Shown piece by piece: positions 46,443 to 57,000 of a DNA stretch of 64,000 nucleotides. Both the position numbers and the translations under genes were made by a program. The stretch lies in NCBI GenBank assembly GCA_963677655.1, contig OY782088.1; one strand, written 5' to 3'. Below the pieces are notes generated by a model that worked only from the letters and a program-made list of their open reading frames with translations, made no database searches and was not told the DNA's origin. Source of the stretch: Saccharicrinis sp963677655 (lineage in GTDB: Bacteria; Bacteroidota; Bacteroidia; Bacteroidales; Marinilabiliaceae). How positions within the stretch are numbered: the first letter of the stretch is position 1; each line of letters begins with the position of its first letter.

Positions 46443-48128
46443 CTATTTAATTGAAACAGTACTTTTATCAACACTTTTATTAATAAAAACTGCTTTTTCC
46501 TTATTGACTCCTGAAGTCAGGTTAACTGATACATTTTTTGTTGTCTTTCCATCAAATGTAATCATTGGCATATTTGCATCAGAAACATCAACGTTTTCAA
46601 CATTTACATCAATAACATTTACAAAACTTAGTGCAGGAGAATTTTCAACATCCAAATGAAGATCTTTAATTGTAACACCTTTAGCATCCATACATAGCAG
46701 ACCATTTTCTGCGATCATATCCAGATTCTCAAGATAAACGTTTTCAAGATTCATCTCTGGTAAACCTTGTAAGTATATAGCCTGCAATGCTCCCTTACAT
46801 GTTACATTCTTAATAACAATATCTTTAAACTGTGGAGTTTCTTCTGTAACTGCAGGAATTTTTTCTTCTCCTTTGTTTGTATCTTTTTGAGCCAACATTT
46901 CTGAGACAGACAATCCTCCATAATAAAGATTAAATGAAATAGCATTTGTAGGGATATCAATCATATCAATATCTGAAATAAATATATTTTCAACAACTCC
47001 TCCTCTACCTCTTGTACTTTTAAATCTTAAACCAACATCAGTTCCCATAAAGGTACAACCGGAAGCATGCATATTTTTTACTCCTCCAGACATTTCACTA
47101 CCAACAGTTACTCCACCATGTCCGTGATAAACTATGCAATTTTTGATAATTGTATTCTCAGCAGGAATACCACGATCGCGACCATCTTTATCTTTACCCG
47201 ACTTAATACAAATCGCATCATCACCTACATCAAATGATGAATTATATAACAACACATTTTTACATGACTCAATATCAATACCATCTCCATTTTGAGAGTA
47301 CCAAGGATTGCGAACTTCAATATTTCTTACGGTTAAGTCTTCACACATCAAAGGATGAACATTCCATGCAGGAGAGTTTTGAAAAACTGGTCCGTCAAGA
47401 AGAACTTTTTTACAATTTACAAGACTAACTAAAACCGGACGTAGAAAGTCTCTAATCTTTTGATATTCTTCAATGGTTTCATGTTTCACCACATTCATAT
47501 CACTCATTGTAGCTGCTTCCAAATAACTTTGAGAAGGATACCAGATATTTCCCTTTTTATCCACAACTCCACCAGAAGCAACTAATTTTTTCCATTGTGA
47601 CTCTGTTAATTTTGATCGCTTTACAAATCTCCATGCATCACCCGATCCATCAATTACTCCATTTCCGGTAATGGCAATATTCTCTAGATTTTCACCAAAT
47701 AAAGGAGCCTGACATCTAACTGTATTAAGTCCCTCAAAACTGGTTTCCATCAATGGGTATAAATCCTTATTATCACTAAATAAAATTAAGGCTCCATCTT
47801 CTAAATAAAGATTAACATTACTTTTTAAAACGATTGGTCCAGTTAACCATATCCCTCTTGGAACAATAACTTTTCCTCCTCCGTTTTCAGCTACATCTGA
47901 GATAGCATCAGCTATGGCTTTTGTATTTAGTGTTTTTCCGTCGGCTACAGCATTATACTTTTCTATAGAAACAGAATAATCCTGAAACACAGGCTCTTTC
48001 ACTTTCGGCATTTCAAATTCAACACCTTCATAAATTTTGTCAACCGAGTTTGTTACAACTTCCTTTGGTTGAGTTGTACAAGCCATAAAACTTATTAAGG
48101 CCAAATACGCTAGCTTACTTAATTTCAT
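46443..48128 (-). CDS. GH28 polygalacturonase family protein, lipoprotein
   Basis: A right-handed beta-helix glycosidase of about 561 residues from 48128 (MKLSKLAYL; an upstream ATG at 48149 gives no better signal). Lipobox FMAC. In numbering from 48149 all GH28 motifs are present: NGDGID (Asp289), GDDAICIKSG (Asp310/311), GHGGVTVGS (His344) and RFKSTRG (Arg375, Lys377). It hydrolyses alpha-1,4-galacturonosyl links in homogalacturonan or a rhamnogalacturonan; exo action on oligosaccharides is plausible given the periplasmic-type setting. It sits between the two CE12 genes. Confidence 0.92.
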   Translation of the reverse strand: MKLSKLAYLALISFMACTTQPKEVVTNSVDKIYEGVEFEMPKVKEPVFQDYSVSIEKYNAVADGKTLNTKAIADAISDVAENGGGKVIVPRGIWLTGPIVLKSNVNLYLEDGALILFSDNKDLYPLMETSFEGLNTVRCQAPLFGENLENIAITGNGVIDGSGDAWRFVKRSKLTESQWKKLVASGGVVDKKGNIWYPSQSYLEAATMSDMNVVKHETIEEYQKIRDFLRPVLVSLVNCKKVLLDGPVFQNSPAWNVHPLMCEDLTVRNIEVRNPWYSQNGDGIDIESCKNVLLYNSSFDVGDDAICIKSGKDKDGRDRGIPAENTIIKNCIVYHGHGGVTVGSEMSGGVKNMHASGCTFMGTDVGLRFKSTRGRGGVVENIFISDIDMIDIPTNAISFNLYYGGLSVSEMLAQKDTNKGEEKIPAVTEETPQFKDIVIKNVTCKGALQAIYLQGLPEMNLENVYLENLDMIAENGLLCMDAKGVTIKDLHLDVENSPALSFVNVIDVNVENVDVSDANMPMITFDGKTTKNVSVNLTSGVNKEKAVFINKSVDKSTVSIK

Positions 48129-48228
48129 ACGTGTAAATTTTTCTTCCATTTGTCATATGGAACTCGCCCAAAATATACATTCCCCTGAGCGAGAAAGATG
48201 TTTCATGGCTCGTTTCATCGTCTAGTAA

Positions 48229-49026
48229 TTATTTAATTTTCCATTTTAGTTGTTTCATTCCCTCAAAAACCAACCGTGCAACTTCTGTTGCTCCTTCAGG
48301 TTGAAAATGAGTATTATCATTCTTTCCTTCCGGATACGCGACATAAGTTTCTGCAGGTAGATTCATAAAATACTTTTCCGTTATATATTCTTTTCCTTTC
48401 TCTGAAAAAGAATCCATTGACATTTGATTTAAATCAATCAACATCACATTATTTTCCTCCGCAACTTCTTTCATGGCGATAGGATAATCTCCATGAACAT
48501 TTTGTAAATGATCATCTTTCCACGGGTAATTACGAGCTACAGGAGTAACCAAAATGGGTAATCCATTTTTTTCTCTTGTTTGAGAGATAAATAACCTTAA
48601 AAACTCTTTGTATCCTTGAATATTTACATATCGTTCCGGCTTGCTCTCAGCAGCATCATTATGACCAAATTGCATCATTACAATATCACCTTCTTTCATT
48701 TCCTCAAATACTGACCGCCATCTCCCTTCCTGAAAAAAAGTCCTTGTACTACGTCCACCTTTTGCTCTATCATCAACAACTAATGAATCCGCATACATTA
48801 ATTCATTTATTAACACAATGCTATCTTTAGAGACAAATTGCTGAAATACCTGCCCCCATCCTGTAATTGGGAAGCGTCTTTCCATATAATTATCTTCCAA
48901 AGAATAATCAGCAACAGTTGAATCACCTATTAACCATACTGTATTTATTTTTTCTTTTGGCTGACTACATGATGCTAAAAGAAAAAACATGGAAAGATAT
49001 TTTAGAATACCCCTTAGAACATTCAT
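48229..49026 (-). CDS. Rhamnogalacturonan acetylesterase (CE12), second copy
   Basis: A 265-residue SGNH hydrolase with lipobox LASC (Cys20). Catalytic blocks are WLIGDSTVAD (Ser36), GGRSTRTF, FGHNDAAES and GKNDNTHFQPEGA. It is clearly related to, but diverged from, the CE12 gene at 45595-46335, and about 19 residues longer. Two copies in one operon suggest different acetyl positions or different pectin domains. It starts 22 bp after the pectin methylesterase stop. Confidence 0.9.
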   Translation of the reverse strand: MNVLRGILKYLSMFFLLASCSQPKEKINTVWLIGDSTVADYSLEDNYMERRFPITGWGQVFQQFVSKDSIVLINELMYADSLVVDDRAKGGRSTRTFFQEGRWRSVFEEMKEGDIVMMQFGHNDAAESKPERYVNIQGYKEFLRLFISQTREKNGLPILVTPVARNYPWKDDHLQNVHGDYPIAMKEVAEENNVMLIDLNQMSMDSFSEKGKEYITEKYFMNLPAETYVAYPEGKNDNTHFQPEGATEVARLVFEGMKQLKWKIK

Positions 49027-49048
49027 ATACTAATTATTTGTTTCTTGA

Positions 49049-50017
49049 TTATTTTGAAGCTTCAGGAATCCATCCATCAAAGATTTTTTCCAAAGTATAA
49101 TTTTGTCTTTCCTCTTCTGTTAATTGATGAGACCATTCTACTCTTTTCTTAGGAGTAAAACCTTTTCCTTTATTTTTATACTCTCCGTAAAAGGTAGTTT
49201 GCTCTGCATCTTTTTTATTCCAGTTATGCCAACCTTCTTCTTTAATTACTTTACTCATTTCACATTCTAAGAAAACGGTTTTTGCATATGGTCGCCATGG
49301 TCTTCCAAGGTAAAAAGAACCGTCTGGAGCATCTCCTGTAATTTTACAATTGATAAACACAAAACCATATGGAGTTTCTTCTAATGTAGAAGCAGCAGTA
49401 ACATAACCACTAGTTTTACAAAAAATCTCACAATCTTCGAATACTGCAGTTGACCATCCAAATATAAAATCAACTGTTCCTTCGATATAGCAGTTTTTAT
49501 AATATTGACGGCTTTCATCTCCATGTGGATAAAGAGTATCCTGATTCCCTAAAAATCGACAGTTTTCAAAAACAATTTGATCTCCATCTACTCTTACCGC
49601 CACTGCCTGTCCTACAGGACCTGCCGTATTTGAAAACGTTATATTTTTAGCAGTAAACTCATTTCCAAAAACAAAAAAACCTGAAGAACCGGTAGTTCCC
49701 ATTTCTTCTCCAAAACTATTTTTCTTTGAAGCGTAATCATCGTTAGTTATAATCGTTTTATCAGCGCTTTCCCCTATAAGAGTTATTTTATTTTTTGACG
49801 CCGGTAAAACCAATTTTTCTTTGTAAATCCCATTTTTCACATAAATAGTAGTTGTTGCTTTTCTAAAATCAGGAACAGCATTAAATGCTTCCTGTACTGT
49901 TTCAAAATCGCCTGAACCATCTTTAGCTACAACAAAATCAGCTTCTGCAGAAATACAGGAAACCTGAAAAACCAAAAGAAAAACTACTAACGATAATAAA
50001 TACTTAATTTTGCCCAT
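49049..50017 (-). CDS. Pectinesterase (pectin methylesterase, CE8)
   Basis: A right-handed beta-helix enzyme, about 322 residues from the ATG at 50017 (MGKIKYLLSLVVF), which gives a normal signal peptide ending near VSCISAEA. The open frame continues to 50089 but the extra residues look untranslated. CE8 motifs are complete: GQAVAVRV, LGNQDTLY (catalytic Asp), GTVDFIFG (nucleophile Asp) and LGRPWR. It removes methyl esters from homogalacturonan, preparing it for GH28 and lyases. Confidence 0.95.
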   Translation of the reverse strand: MGKIKYLLSLVVFLLVFQVSCISAEADFVVAKDGSGDFETVQEAFNAVPDFRKATTTIYVKNGIYKEKLVLPASKNKITLIGESADKTIITNDDYASKKNSFGEEMGTTGSSGFFVFGNEFTAKNITFSNTAGPVGQAVAVRVDGDQIVFENCRFLGNQDTLYPHGDESRQYYKNCYIEGTVDFIFGWSTAVFEDCEIFCKTSGYVTAASTLEETPYGFVFINCKITGDAPDGSFYLGRPWRPYAKTVFLECEMSKVIKEEGWHNWNKKDAEQTTFYGEYKNKGKGFTPKKRVEWSHQLTEEERQNYTLEKIFDGWIPEASK

Positions 50018-50115
50018 TTTTAAATTTTTATATTGAAAATATACCCTATTATTACTTAGCTTCAAGTTGAAAAAATACCCTTTATCCAAACTTTTTCATC
50101 ACTCTTTAACCTTGT

Positions 50116-51648
50116 CTAGTTAAGCTTATTATATATGAAATCATCAAACCTCACACTTCCTTCTCCATAAGCAAAAACTCCAACTCTAAGGCTCAAAAAC
50201 TCGCCAAATACATTATGATTGAAACCACTTGCCTCTATTGATCTCTCAACCTTAATCCATTCCTTTTTATCTTTACTATAGTAAAAGCTAACTTCATTCT
50301 GATCGTTAAGAATTTTCAAATATCCTTCTGATCCAATATTATTTGGCACCTTTATTTTCCGTTTCGTTTGATTGTACACTGAAAACTGATTCTGATCAAC
50401 ATTAATTCGCATATTACCCTTTTCATTGTAATACAAACACAATCCTGCCTTAACCTTTTCGTCAATTACAAAGTGTACAATTGCTTCATATCTTTGATCA
50501 CAAGCATTAACCAACAAAGGACTTGATTCTTCAAATGCTTCACCTTTTGCTTGTAGTATTAATTCTCCATCACTTAACACAACTCTGTCCGGATCATAAT
50601 CCTTAAAGAATTCCCATTGAAATCCTAACTTACCATTATTAAAATCATCAGATAAACCAGAGCCATCTGCAGATTCTTCTCCAACTGGCACTGGCAATTT
50701 TTGTCCACTATTTATACCCTTTGGCACTTTAAACCAACCATCTGATGTCCATTCTATTGGCAACATTAAAGTTTGGCGACCCAAAGTATGGAAATACTTT
50801 TCGTACCCATGATATAAAATCATCCAGTTTCCTTCAATATCATCCACCAAGGTGCCATGTCCCTGACTCCACCATCTTTCTGATCTATTTTCAGTATGTA
50901 CAATAGGATTATAGGGAGAGTTTTCAAATGGGCCCATCGGATTTTTTGATCGCGCAGCAACAACCATATGAGAGGTTGCAGGACCTGCTGTACCGCCTTC
51001 GGCCACAATTATATAATAATATCCATCTTTGTAGGTAGATTTTGGAGATTCTAAACAGAAACATTCAGTACTCCATTCTGTTGGATATTGCCATCCTTCA
51101 TAAATAAACTTAGGCTCTCCGATAGTGCTTAAACCGTCTTTTGACAACTGCACTCCATATCCTTTGGATAGATATAAGTAACGATTTCCTTCTTGATCAA
51201 CAAGGTGTCCTGGGTCAATGTAACCAGGTAATTTAAGGTCTACAGGTTCAGACCATGGTCCTTCCGGAGTATCAGCATACACAACCCAATTTGTACCCCC
51301 GGCAGGAAAATATATATAAAACTTATTATTGCAGTAAATTAAATCCGGAGCCCAAACAGACCCTACATATTTATTTAAAGCATGGCTAACTCTGGTCCAA
51401 TGAAGTAAATCAGTTGAGTGCCACACCAATAAACCCGGATAATAATCAAAAGATGAATGAGTCATATAATAATCTTTTCCAACTCTTACTACAGATGGAT
51501 CAGGGTAATCTCCTCCCATTACAGGATTCATATAAAATCCTTCTGACAGATTATTACTAACGACTTTAATATTTTTGTTTTGATTTGAACAGCTAACTGT
51601 CAAACCAATTACTAAGGTTAATACGGTTATTTTATAGAGGAAGTCCAT
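50116..51648 (-). CDS. GH43 family glycosidase with C-terminal beta-sandwich, lipoprotein
   Basis: 510 residues; lipobox TVSC (Cys20). The GH43 propeller spans about 38-315 with candidates Asp50 (GGDYPDPSV), Asp145 (YIDPGH) and Glu200 (CLESPKST). From about 330 a beta-sandwich domain follows (SDDFNNGKLGFQWEF), as in GH43 beta-xylosidase/alpha-L-arabinofuranosidase types. In this pectin operon it probably trims arabinose or xylose decorations; the sugar cannot be fixed from sequence. A terminator-like hairpin lies between SusD and this gene. Confidence 0.88.
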   Translation of the reverse strand: MDFLYKITVLTLVIGLTVSCSNQNKNIKVVSNNLSEGFYMNPVMGGDYPDPSVVRVGKDYYMTHSSFDYYPGLLVWHSTDLLHWTRVSHALNKYVGSVWAPDLIYCNNKFYIYFPAGGTNWVVYADTPEGPWSEPVDLKLPGYIDPGHLVDQEGNRYLYLSKGYGVQLSKDGLSTIGEPKFIYEGWQYPTEWSTECFCLESPKSTYKDGYYYIIVAEGGTAGPATSHMVVAARSKNPMGPFENSPYNPIVHTENRSERWWSQGHGTLVDDIEGNWMILYHGYEKYFHTLGRQTLMLPIEWTSDGWFKVPKGINSGQKLPVPVGEESADGSGLSDDFNNGKLGFQWEFFKDYDPDRVVLSDGELILQAKGEAFEESSPLLVNACDQRYEAIVHFVIDEKVKAGLCLYYNEKGNMRINVDQNQFSVYNQTKRKIKVPNNIGSEGYLKILNDQNEVSFYYSKDKKEWIKVERSIEASGFNHNVFGEFLSLRVGVFAYGEGSVRFDDFIYNKLN

Positions 51649-51833
51649 CTTTTTGATTAAGTGTAGTTCAAATAAAATTCACAATAGACTTATTATTAAA
51701 TAGATCGTTAGATTTTAGACAATAGACTTTAGGCTCACACACAAGACACTTTTATCCATTACGTTACACAGTGAAACTTGCTGAATTTCTAATAATTACA
51801 CGAGCGCATAGACTATTGCACTAAAAAAAGATT

Positions 51834-51866
51834 AAAAAGGAAGGCTGAAAAACAACCTTCCTTTAA
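51834..51866 (-). terminator. Terminator hairpin after SusD (pectin operon)
   Basis: AAAGGAAGG (51836-51844) pairs perfectly with CCTTCCTTT (51856-51864), followed on the minus strand by TTTTTAATC. It starts 25 bp after the SusD stop and precedes the GH43 gene of the same operon. The remaining gap to 51648 has no clear -7 element. Confidence 0.85.
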
Positions 51867-51890
51867 TTGATTTGTATTAGTTTGTATTAA

Positions 51891-54014
51891 TTATTGCTGG
51901 GCAAAACCATATCCATTTGTAATATTACCATTTGACTGAATAATAGTCTCAGAGCCTAATGGCAATAAATATCTTGGAGGAACACCTGATGAATAATAAC
52001 TATCAGTATAACCTTTAAATACATCTGTTGTATATTGGTCTTCGTATGTTAAGATATTTGAACCCCAATCAGTTTTAACATAACCATCAGCTTCTAAAGC
52101 TGCAGCTTCAGCACCTTCTGGATCAATATATCTAAATAAACCTTGAATAGCTAAACTTCTTTCTCCTTCAGTTTCTGACATCTGAAGATTTCCATCAGAA
52201 TCAGTATACTCCCAAAGGTCACAGTTACCTCTCCAACTAGGAAATCTTAATGGATAAGTTTCATCGCTTTCATCTACAGTACATTGAGTTGTTAACATTG
52301 CATCCATACCATAATCAGCAACATTTACAGCTTTTACATAAATGTAATTACTAATTTGGTTTCCATTAGCAAAAGTATAATAACCATTAGATGTTAAACC
52401 TGCCACCATAGCCTTTTGAGCATCTCTAACCTCTTTAATTTTTTCAGGAAGTTTTCCTGTACGAATTAAGTCAAATCGACGAACACCCTCACCTGCTAAT
52501 TCTAATTTACGCTCTTGTTGAATTGCTTCTTTTAATTCTTCCCCTGATAAAGCTGCAATATAGTTAGTAACCTTAGTAGTTTGATCTGCGGGAGCAAATG
52601 CACGACTACGAACTTTTGTTAACTCTTCTTTTGCTAAAGCTTCTTCTCCTAATTCAGCATAAGTTTCTGAAAGCATTAAAATAACATCTGACATACGCAT
52701 TCTCACCCAGTTTATACCAGAACTTCTTTTATAAGCTGTATATGGATCTGCCATTCTACTTTCATCCCACTTGTTATTAGCTAAACCTCCTTTATTACGA
52801 GAACCTGGAGTAAAATCCATTAACTTTTCAGAACAAGCTCCTGAATTTGCAGTTACACAAATAGACACATCTCTTCTCATATCATCTGGATCATAATCTC
52901 CATAATAGAATGATGCATACATACGACTTTGTCCATAATCTTTACAAGGATAAGCATTTGAGTTACCTCCACCTGAAGGACGACCAAACGCATATGGATG
53001 TTCTGAGTTACCATTACCTTTTCCTCTTGTTGTACCAACTTCAAATAAAGATTCAGGACTAACAACTAAATCCATATTATATTGAAAATTTCTCTGAAAT
53101 GGATTATCAAAACCTTCACCTCTTTCATCATAAGTGATCAAGTAAGCACTTCCTGCATTATCATAAATAGCATAATTTAAATATGTTTTTGCAATTTGAT
53201 AATATTTAGTGTACTCAGCAGGACGTGCATATGTTGCATCCCACATTTCAGAACCCATTTTATCTAAAGAAATACCGTAATCAAAATCTGTTCTACGTAA
53301 GCTATAACCTCCTGCATGAAGAGCCATTTTACCAATTAAAGCATCTGCATAAGTTCTTGAAAAACGCTCTGCTGTAATTCCACCTTCTCCTAAACGATAC
53401 ATTAATTTTTCAGTTTCCTGAAGAGAAGCTATCTCTCCATCAAAAATAGCATCACGAGAAGTTAATGAAGCACCTTCAGCAGCCTCTGCTGAATATAAAG
53501 CTTCTGTAAAATAAGGAACATCACCGAAATTTCTGATTAACTCAAGATATGCTTCTGCTCTAAAAACAGATGCTTCACCATATAATTGAGTCCACTCATT
53601 TGTAGTACCTGCATCAACAGCTTGTTGATAGTCTGATTTTAGAGCAATATTTTCCATTATAATATTTGCTCTGTTGATTACTTTATAAAGGTTAGCATAA
53701 GTACTAACACCATTACTATAATCAATAGAAATTTCAGCAGCATATAAACCTTCCGGAATATGTCTTGTTTGAGCATCATAAGCTTCAGGGTGACACTCAG
53801 AATCAGATCCTACAACCTGTAGATCATAAAACAATCCAACATTACAACCTCTCCAAATATCGTAGCAACCTACAACTACTTTGTAAGCCTCATCCGTAGT
53901 TGAGAATACTAAATCAGCATCCGCACTCGAAGGAGAATCTACATCGAGATAATCTTCACATGAGATGTTTAAAAACATCAATGCGATAAATAAACTATAT
54001 ATTAACTTTTTCAT
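51891..54014 (-). CDS. SusD/RagB-like surface lipoprotein (pectin operon)
   Basis: At 707 residues this is longer than most SusD proteins. Lipobox NISC (Cys19), followed by EDYLDVDSPSSADADLVF, a typical opening. SusD helices include ASVFRAEAYLELIRNFGDVP, WVRMRMSDVILMLSETYAELG and the ERKLELAGEGVRRFDLIR motif. The extra length lies mainly in the C-terminal half (about 530-680). It pairs with the SusC whose stop lies 20 bp upstream and should bind pectic oligosaccharides. Confidence 0.95.
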   Translation of the reverse strand: MKKLIYSLFIALMFLNISCEDYLDVDSPSSADADLVFSTTDEAYKVVVGCYDIWRGCNVGLFYDLQVVGSDSECHPEAYDAQTRHIPEGLYAAEISIDYSNGVSTYANLYKVINRANIIMENIALKSDYQQAVDAGTTNEWTQLYGEASVFRAEAYLELIRNFGDVPYFTEALYSAEAAEGASLTSRDAIFDGEIASLQETEKLMYRLGEGGITAERFSRTYADALIGKMALHAGGYSLRRTDFDYGISLDKMGSEMWDATYARPAEYTKYYQIAKTYLNYAIYDNAGSAYLITYDERGEGFDNPFQRNFQYNMDLVVSPESLFEVGTTRGKGNGNSEHPYAFGRPSGGGNSNAYPCKDYGQSRMYASFYYGDYDPDDMRRDVSICVTANSGACSEKLMDFTPGSRNKGGLANNKWDESRMADPYTAYKRSSGINWVRMRMSDVILMLSETYAELGEEALAKEELTKVRSRAFAPADQTTKVTNYIAALSGEELKEAIQQERKLELAGEGVRRFDLIRTGKLPEKIKEVRDAQKAMVAGLTSNGYYTFANGNQISNYIYVKAVNVADYGMDAMLTTQCTVDESDETYPLRFPSWRGNCDLWEYTDSDGNLQMSETEGERSLAIQGLFRYIDPEGAEAAALEADGYVKTDWGSNILTYEDQYTTDVFKGYTDSYYSSGVPPRYLLPLGSETIIQSNGNITNGYGFAQQ

Positions 54015-54034
54015 AAATCTTACCGTTTTTCAAA

Positions 54035-57000
54035 TTAGAATTTTACATTAACACCAAAAGTAAATGAACGAGCACGTGGATAAGATCCCCAATCAAGACC
54101 TGGAGTTGGGTATGCTGAACTACCTTGACTTGTGTTTGTATTTACTTCTGGATCAAGACCAGAATATCCTGTAATTGTAAATGCATTATAAATTGAACCA
54201 TAGAAACGAACTCTTTCTAATCCAACTTTATTAAGAATATTTTTTGGTAATGTATATCCTAAAGTTACAGTGTTTAATCTTAAGAATGATCCATCTTCAA
54301 TACCATGAGTTGATGCAACTGGATTTTCATGGAATGGCATGTATGTAGTTGCATTTTTGTTTAATGCCGCTAACGCTGCAGGATCTGTAACTTTAGTTAA
54401 CTCTCCACCAACAATATCATACATTGAATAGCTTCCACCAATTTCATCCAATCTGTTTTTATATAATCCATCTTCTTTACTACCATAGAAAGCAGCTAGT
54501 TTACTAACATTGTAAACATCGTTACCATAACTCCAGTTAAAGTTCAATGAAAAATCAAGAGCCTTGTAGTTACCTGAAACATTGAAACCTCCAGTATGTA
54601 CTGGATTCATATCACCAATAATAGTCACATCATTTTCGTCCACTACACCATCTGGTGTTCCATCAGGTCCGCTAATATCTTTATATTTAACAACCCCTGG
54701 AGCAGCAACCTGACCTCCGGGTTTCATATCGTTAGTACCATAAACAGTACCAATAATACCAGAGCCAATATCAGCTTTACCTTCTTCTAAGGTATAAACA
54801 CCTCCTGAATAATCAAAGTCATCAGTAGTATACCATCCATCATAAACATATCCACGTACCTGACCTACACTACTACCTTCTTTCAAGATATAGTCTCCAG
54901 TATTAGGTTGAGTCATTGAAGATCCCCAAAGTGTTGAATACATAATATCGTTATGATCCTTTAACTTTTCAACATTATTCTTATTGAAGTTAATGTTCAT
55001 ACTTGCTGTCAAGTTAAAATCTTTTGAACGAATAACGTTAGCAGTAAGAGTAAATTCAACCCCTTTATTACTTGTTTCTCCGATATTTTCGTATGATTCA
55101 GAAGCACCAACATATACAGGAACCTTAGTTCTCATTAATAGATCCTTAGTTGAGTTATAATAAACATCAACAGTACCAAAGAACTTGTTATTAAAGATAT
55201 TATAATCAACACCTAAGTTTCTTGTAATTGTAGTTTCCCACTTTAAGTTTGGATTTGGACTTGTAGATGATTCTGGCTCGTATGAAGTTTGTTGTTGATC
55301 TCCAACCGAAAATCTGGTTAATCCACCACTAGCCCATGTAAAGTTCCATAAAGAAGGACTAATTCCATCATTACCTACAGAACCGTAAGATAAACGTACT
55401 TTTAAGTTATCTAACCATGATAGATTTTGCATAAATGCTTCTTCAGAAACACGCCATCCTAATGCTGCAGCTGGAAAATATCCCCACTGATTAGATGGAG
55501 CAAATCTTGAAGATCCATCAGCACGGAAAGTTGCAGTAAATAAATAACGTTGTTTAAAAGAGTAGTTCATACGACCAAAACCAGATAAGATTCTGTTTGC
55601 ATAACCAATATCAGATCCTAATGAATAATATGTACTACCTTCTGATTTATCATATTGATCCATCATTGCAAAAGCTCTGTCTTTTGTAAATGAAGCAGGA
55701 TATCTTTCACCTGAAATTGAAATACTTTCAGATCCAGAGTCACTTACTTCTTGTCCAACAAGAACAGTCATATCATGATCTCCTGTATTTTGGAACTCAT
55801 AAGTTAAAGTATTTGCCCAACGAGTACTCCATCCTTCAGAAGCAGAAACTGAAGCATCTCCTGCATAAGTTTTATTTCCATCGTCATCATAGTAATCATT
55901 ATAGATTGCTCCTGACCAAGTTTCTGATCTATTCCAATAAGCACTTAAACCAAGCTCAGTACGATAAGTTAAACCTTCAATAATTTCCCAGTTTAAACTT
56001 GTATTAGCTCTTAATTTACGACTTTTACTAAAAGGAGAATAATCTTTTAAACGAGCTACTGGATTATATTTATCTGATAAAATCTCTTCGTAGTCTCCTA
56101 ACTGAGTATTTTTTGTAACATCTAACTCTCCAAGTACATCTTCTGTAGCAATTGGACGGAACTGATAAGCCGATGATAAAATTGATCCTTTACCATTAGT
56201 AACAGGTTCTCCACTAACTTTGCTTGTAGTAGTATATCTTGTATCTACATTAACACTTAAATTATCAGCTAATTTTTGATCTACTTTAAATGAAGCACTT
56301 GTTCTTTTTAACCAAGAATTTACTTTCATACCATCATTATCAGTATGGTTTACAGAAAGGATATACTTAGTTTTATCATTACCATTACTAAGAGTTATGT
56401 TATGGTTATGTGAGAAAGAAGAATTATAAGCCTCTTTTGCAAAGTTTTTATTTTTTACACTTTTATAATGATCAATACCTGCTGAATTATTGTAAGCACT
56501 TTCGTAACGACCAATACCCCATGCCATTTCCCATGCATCAGCATAACTATCACTAATAGCATCTGCATAAGCCCAGTTATAAGCTAAATAATCGTATGAA
56601 TTTAGTGTTCCTAAATATTTTACAGGAGTATTATACTTCATATAACCATCATAAGTAACAGACAGTTTACCATCTTTTCCACTCTTTGTTGTAACGATGA
56701 TAACACCATTAGCACCACGAGCACCATAAATAGCAGTTGAAGAAGCATCTTTTAATACATCAATACTTTCAATTTGATCACCTGGGATATCGCTAATAGA
56801 ACTTACTGGGAAACCATCAACAATAAATAATGGATCATTACTTTGAGTAATAGAACCTCCACCACGAATTCGAATTGAAACTTCAGCATCAGGACGACCA
56901 TCTTGTGCAACAACGCTTACACCAGAAAGCTTACCTTGCATTGCCTGAGCAGCATCAGCCACAGGAACAGCAGCAATATCATCACCACTTACAGAAGCAA

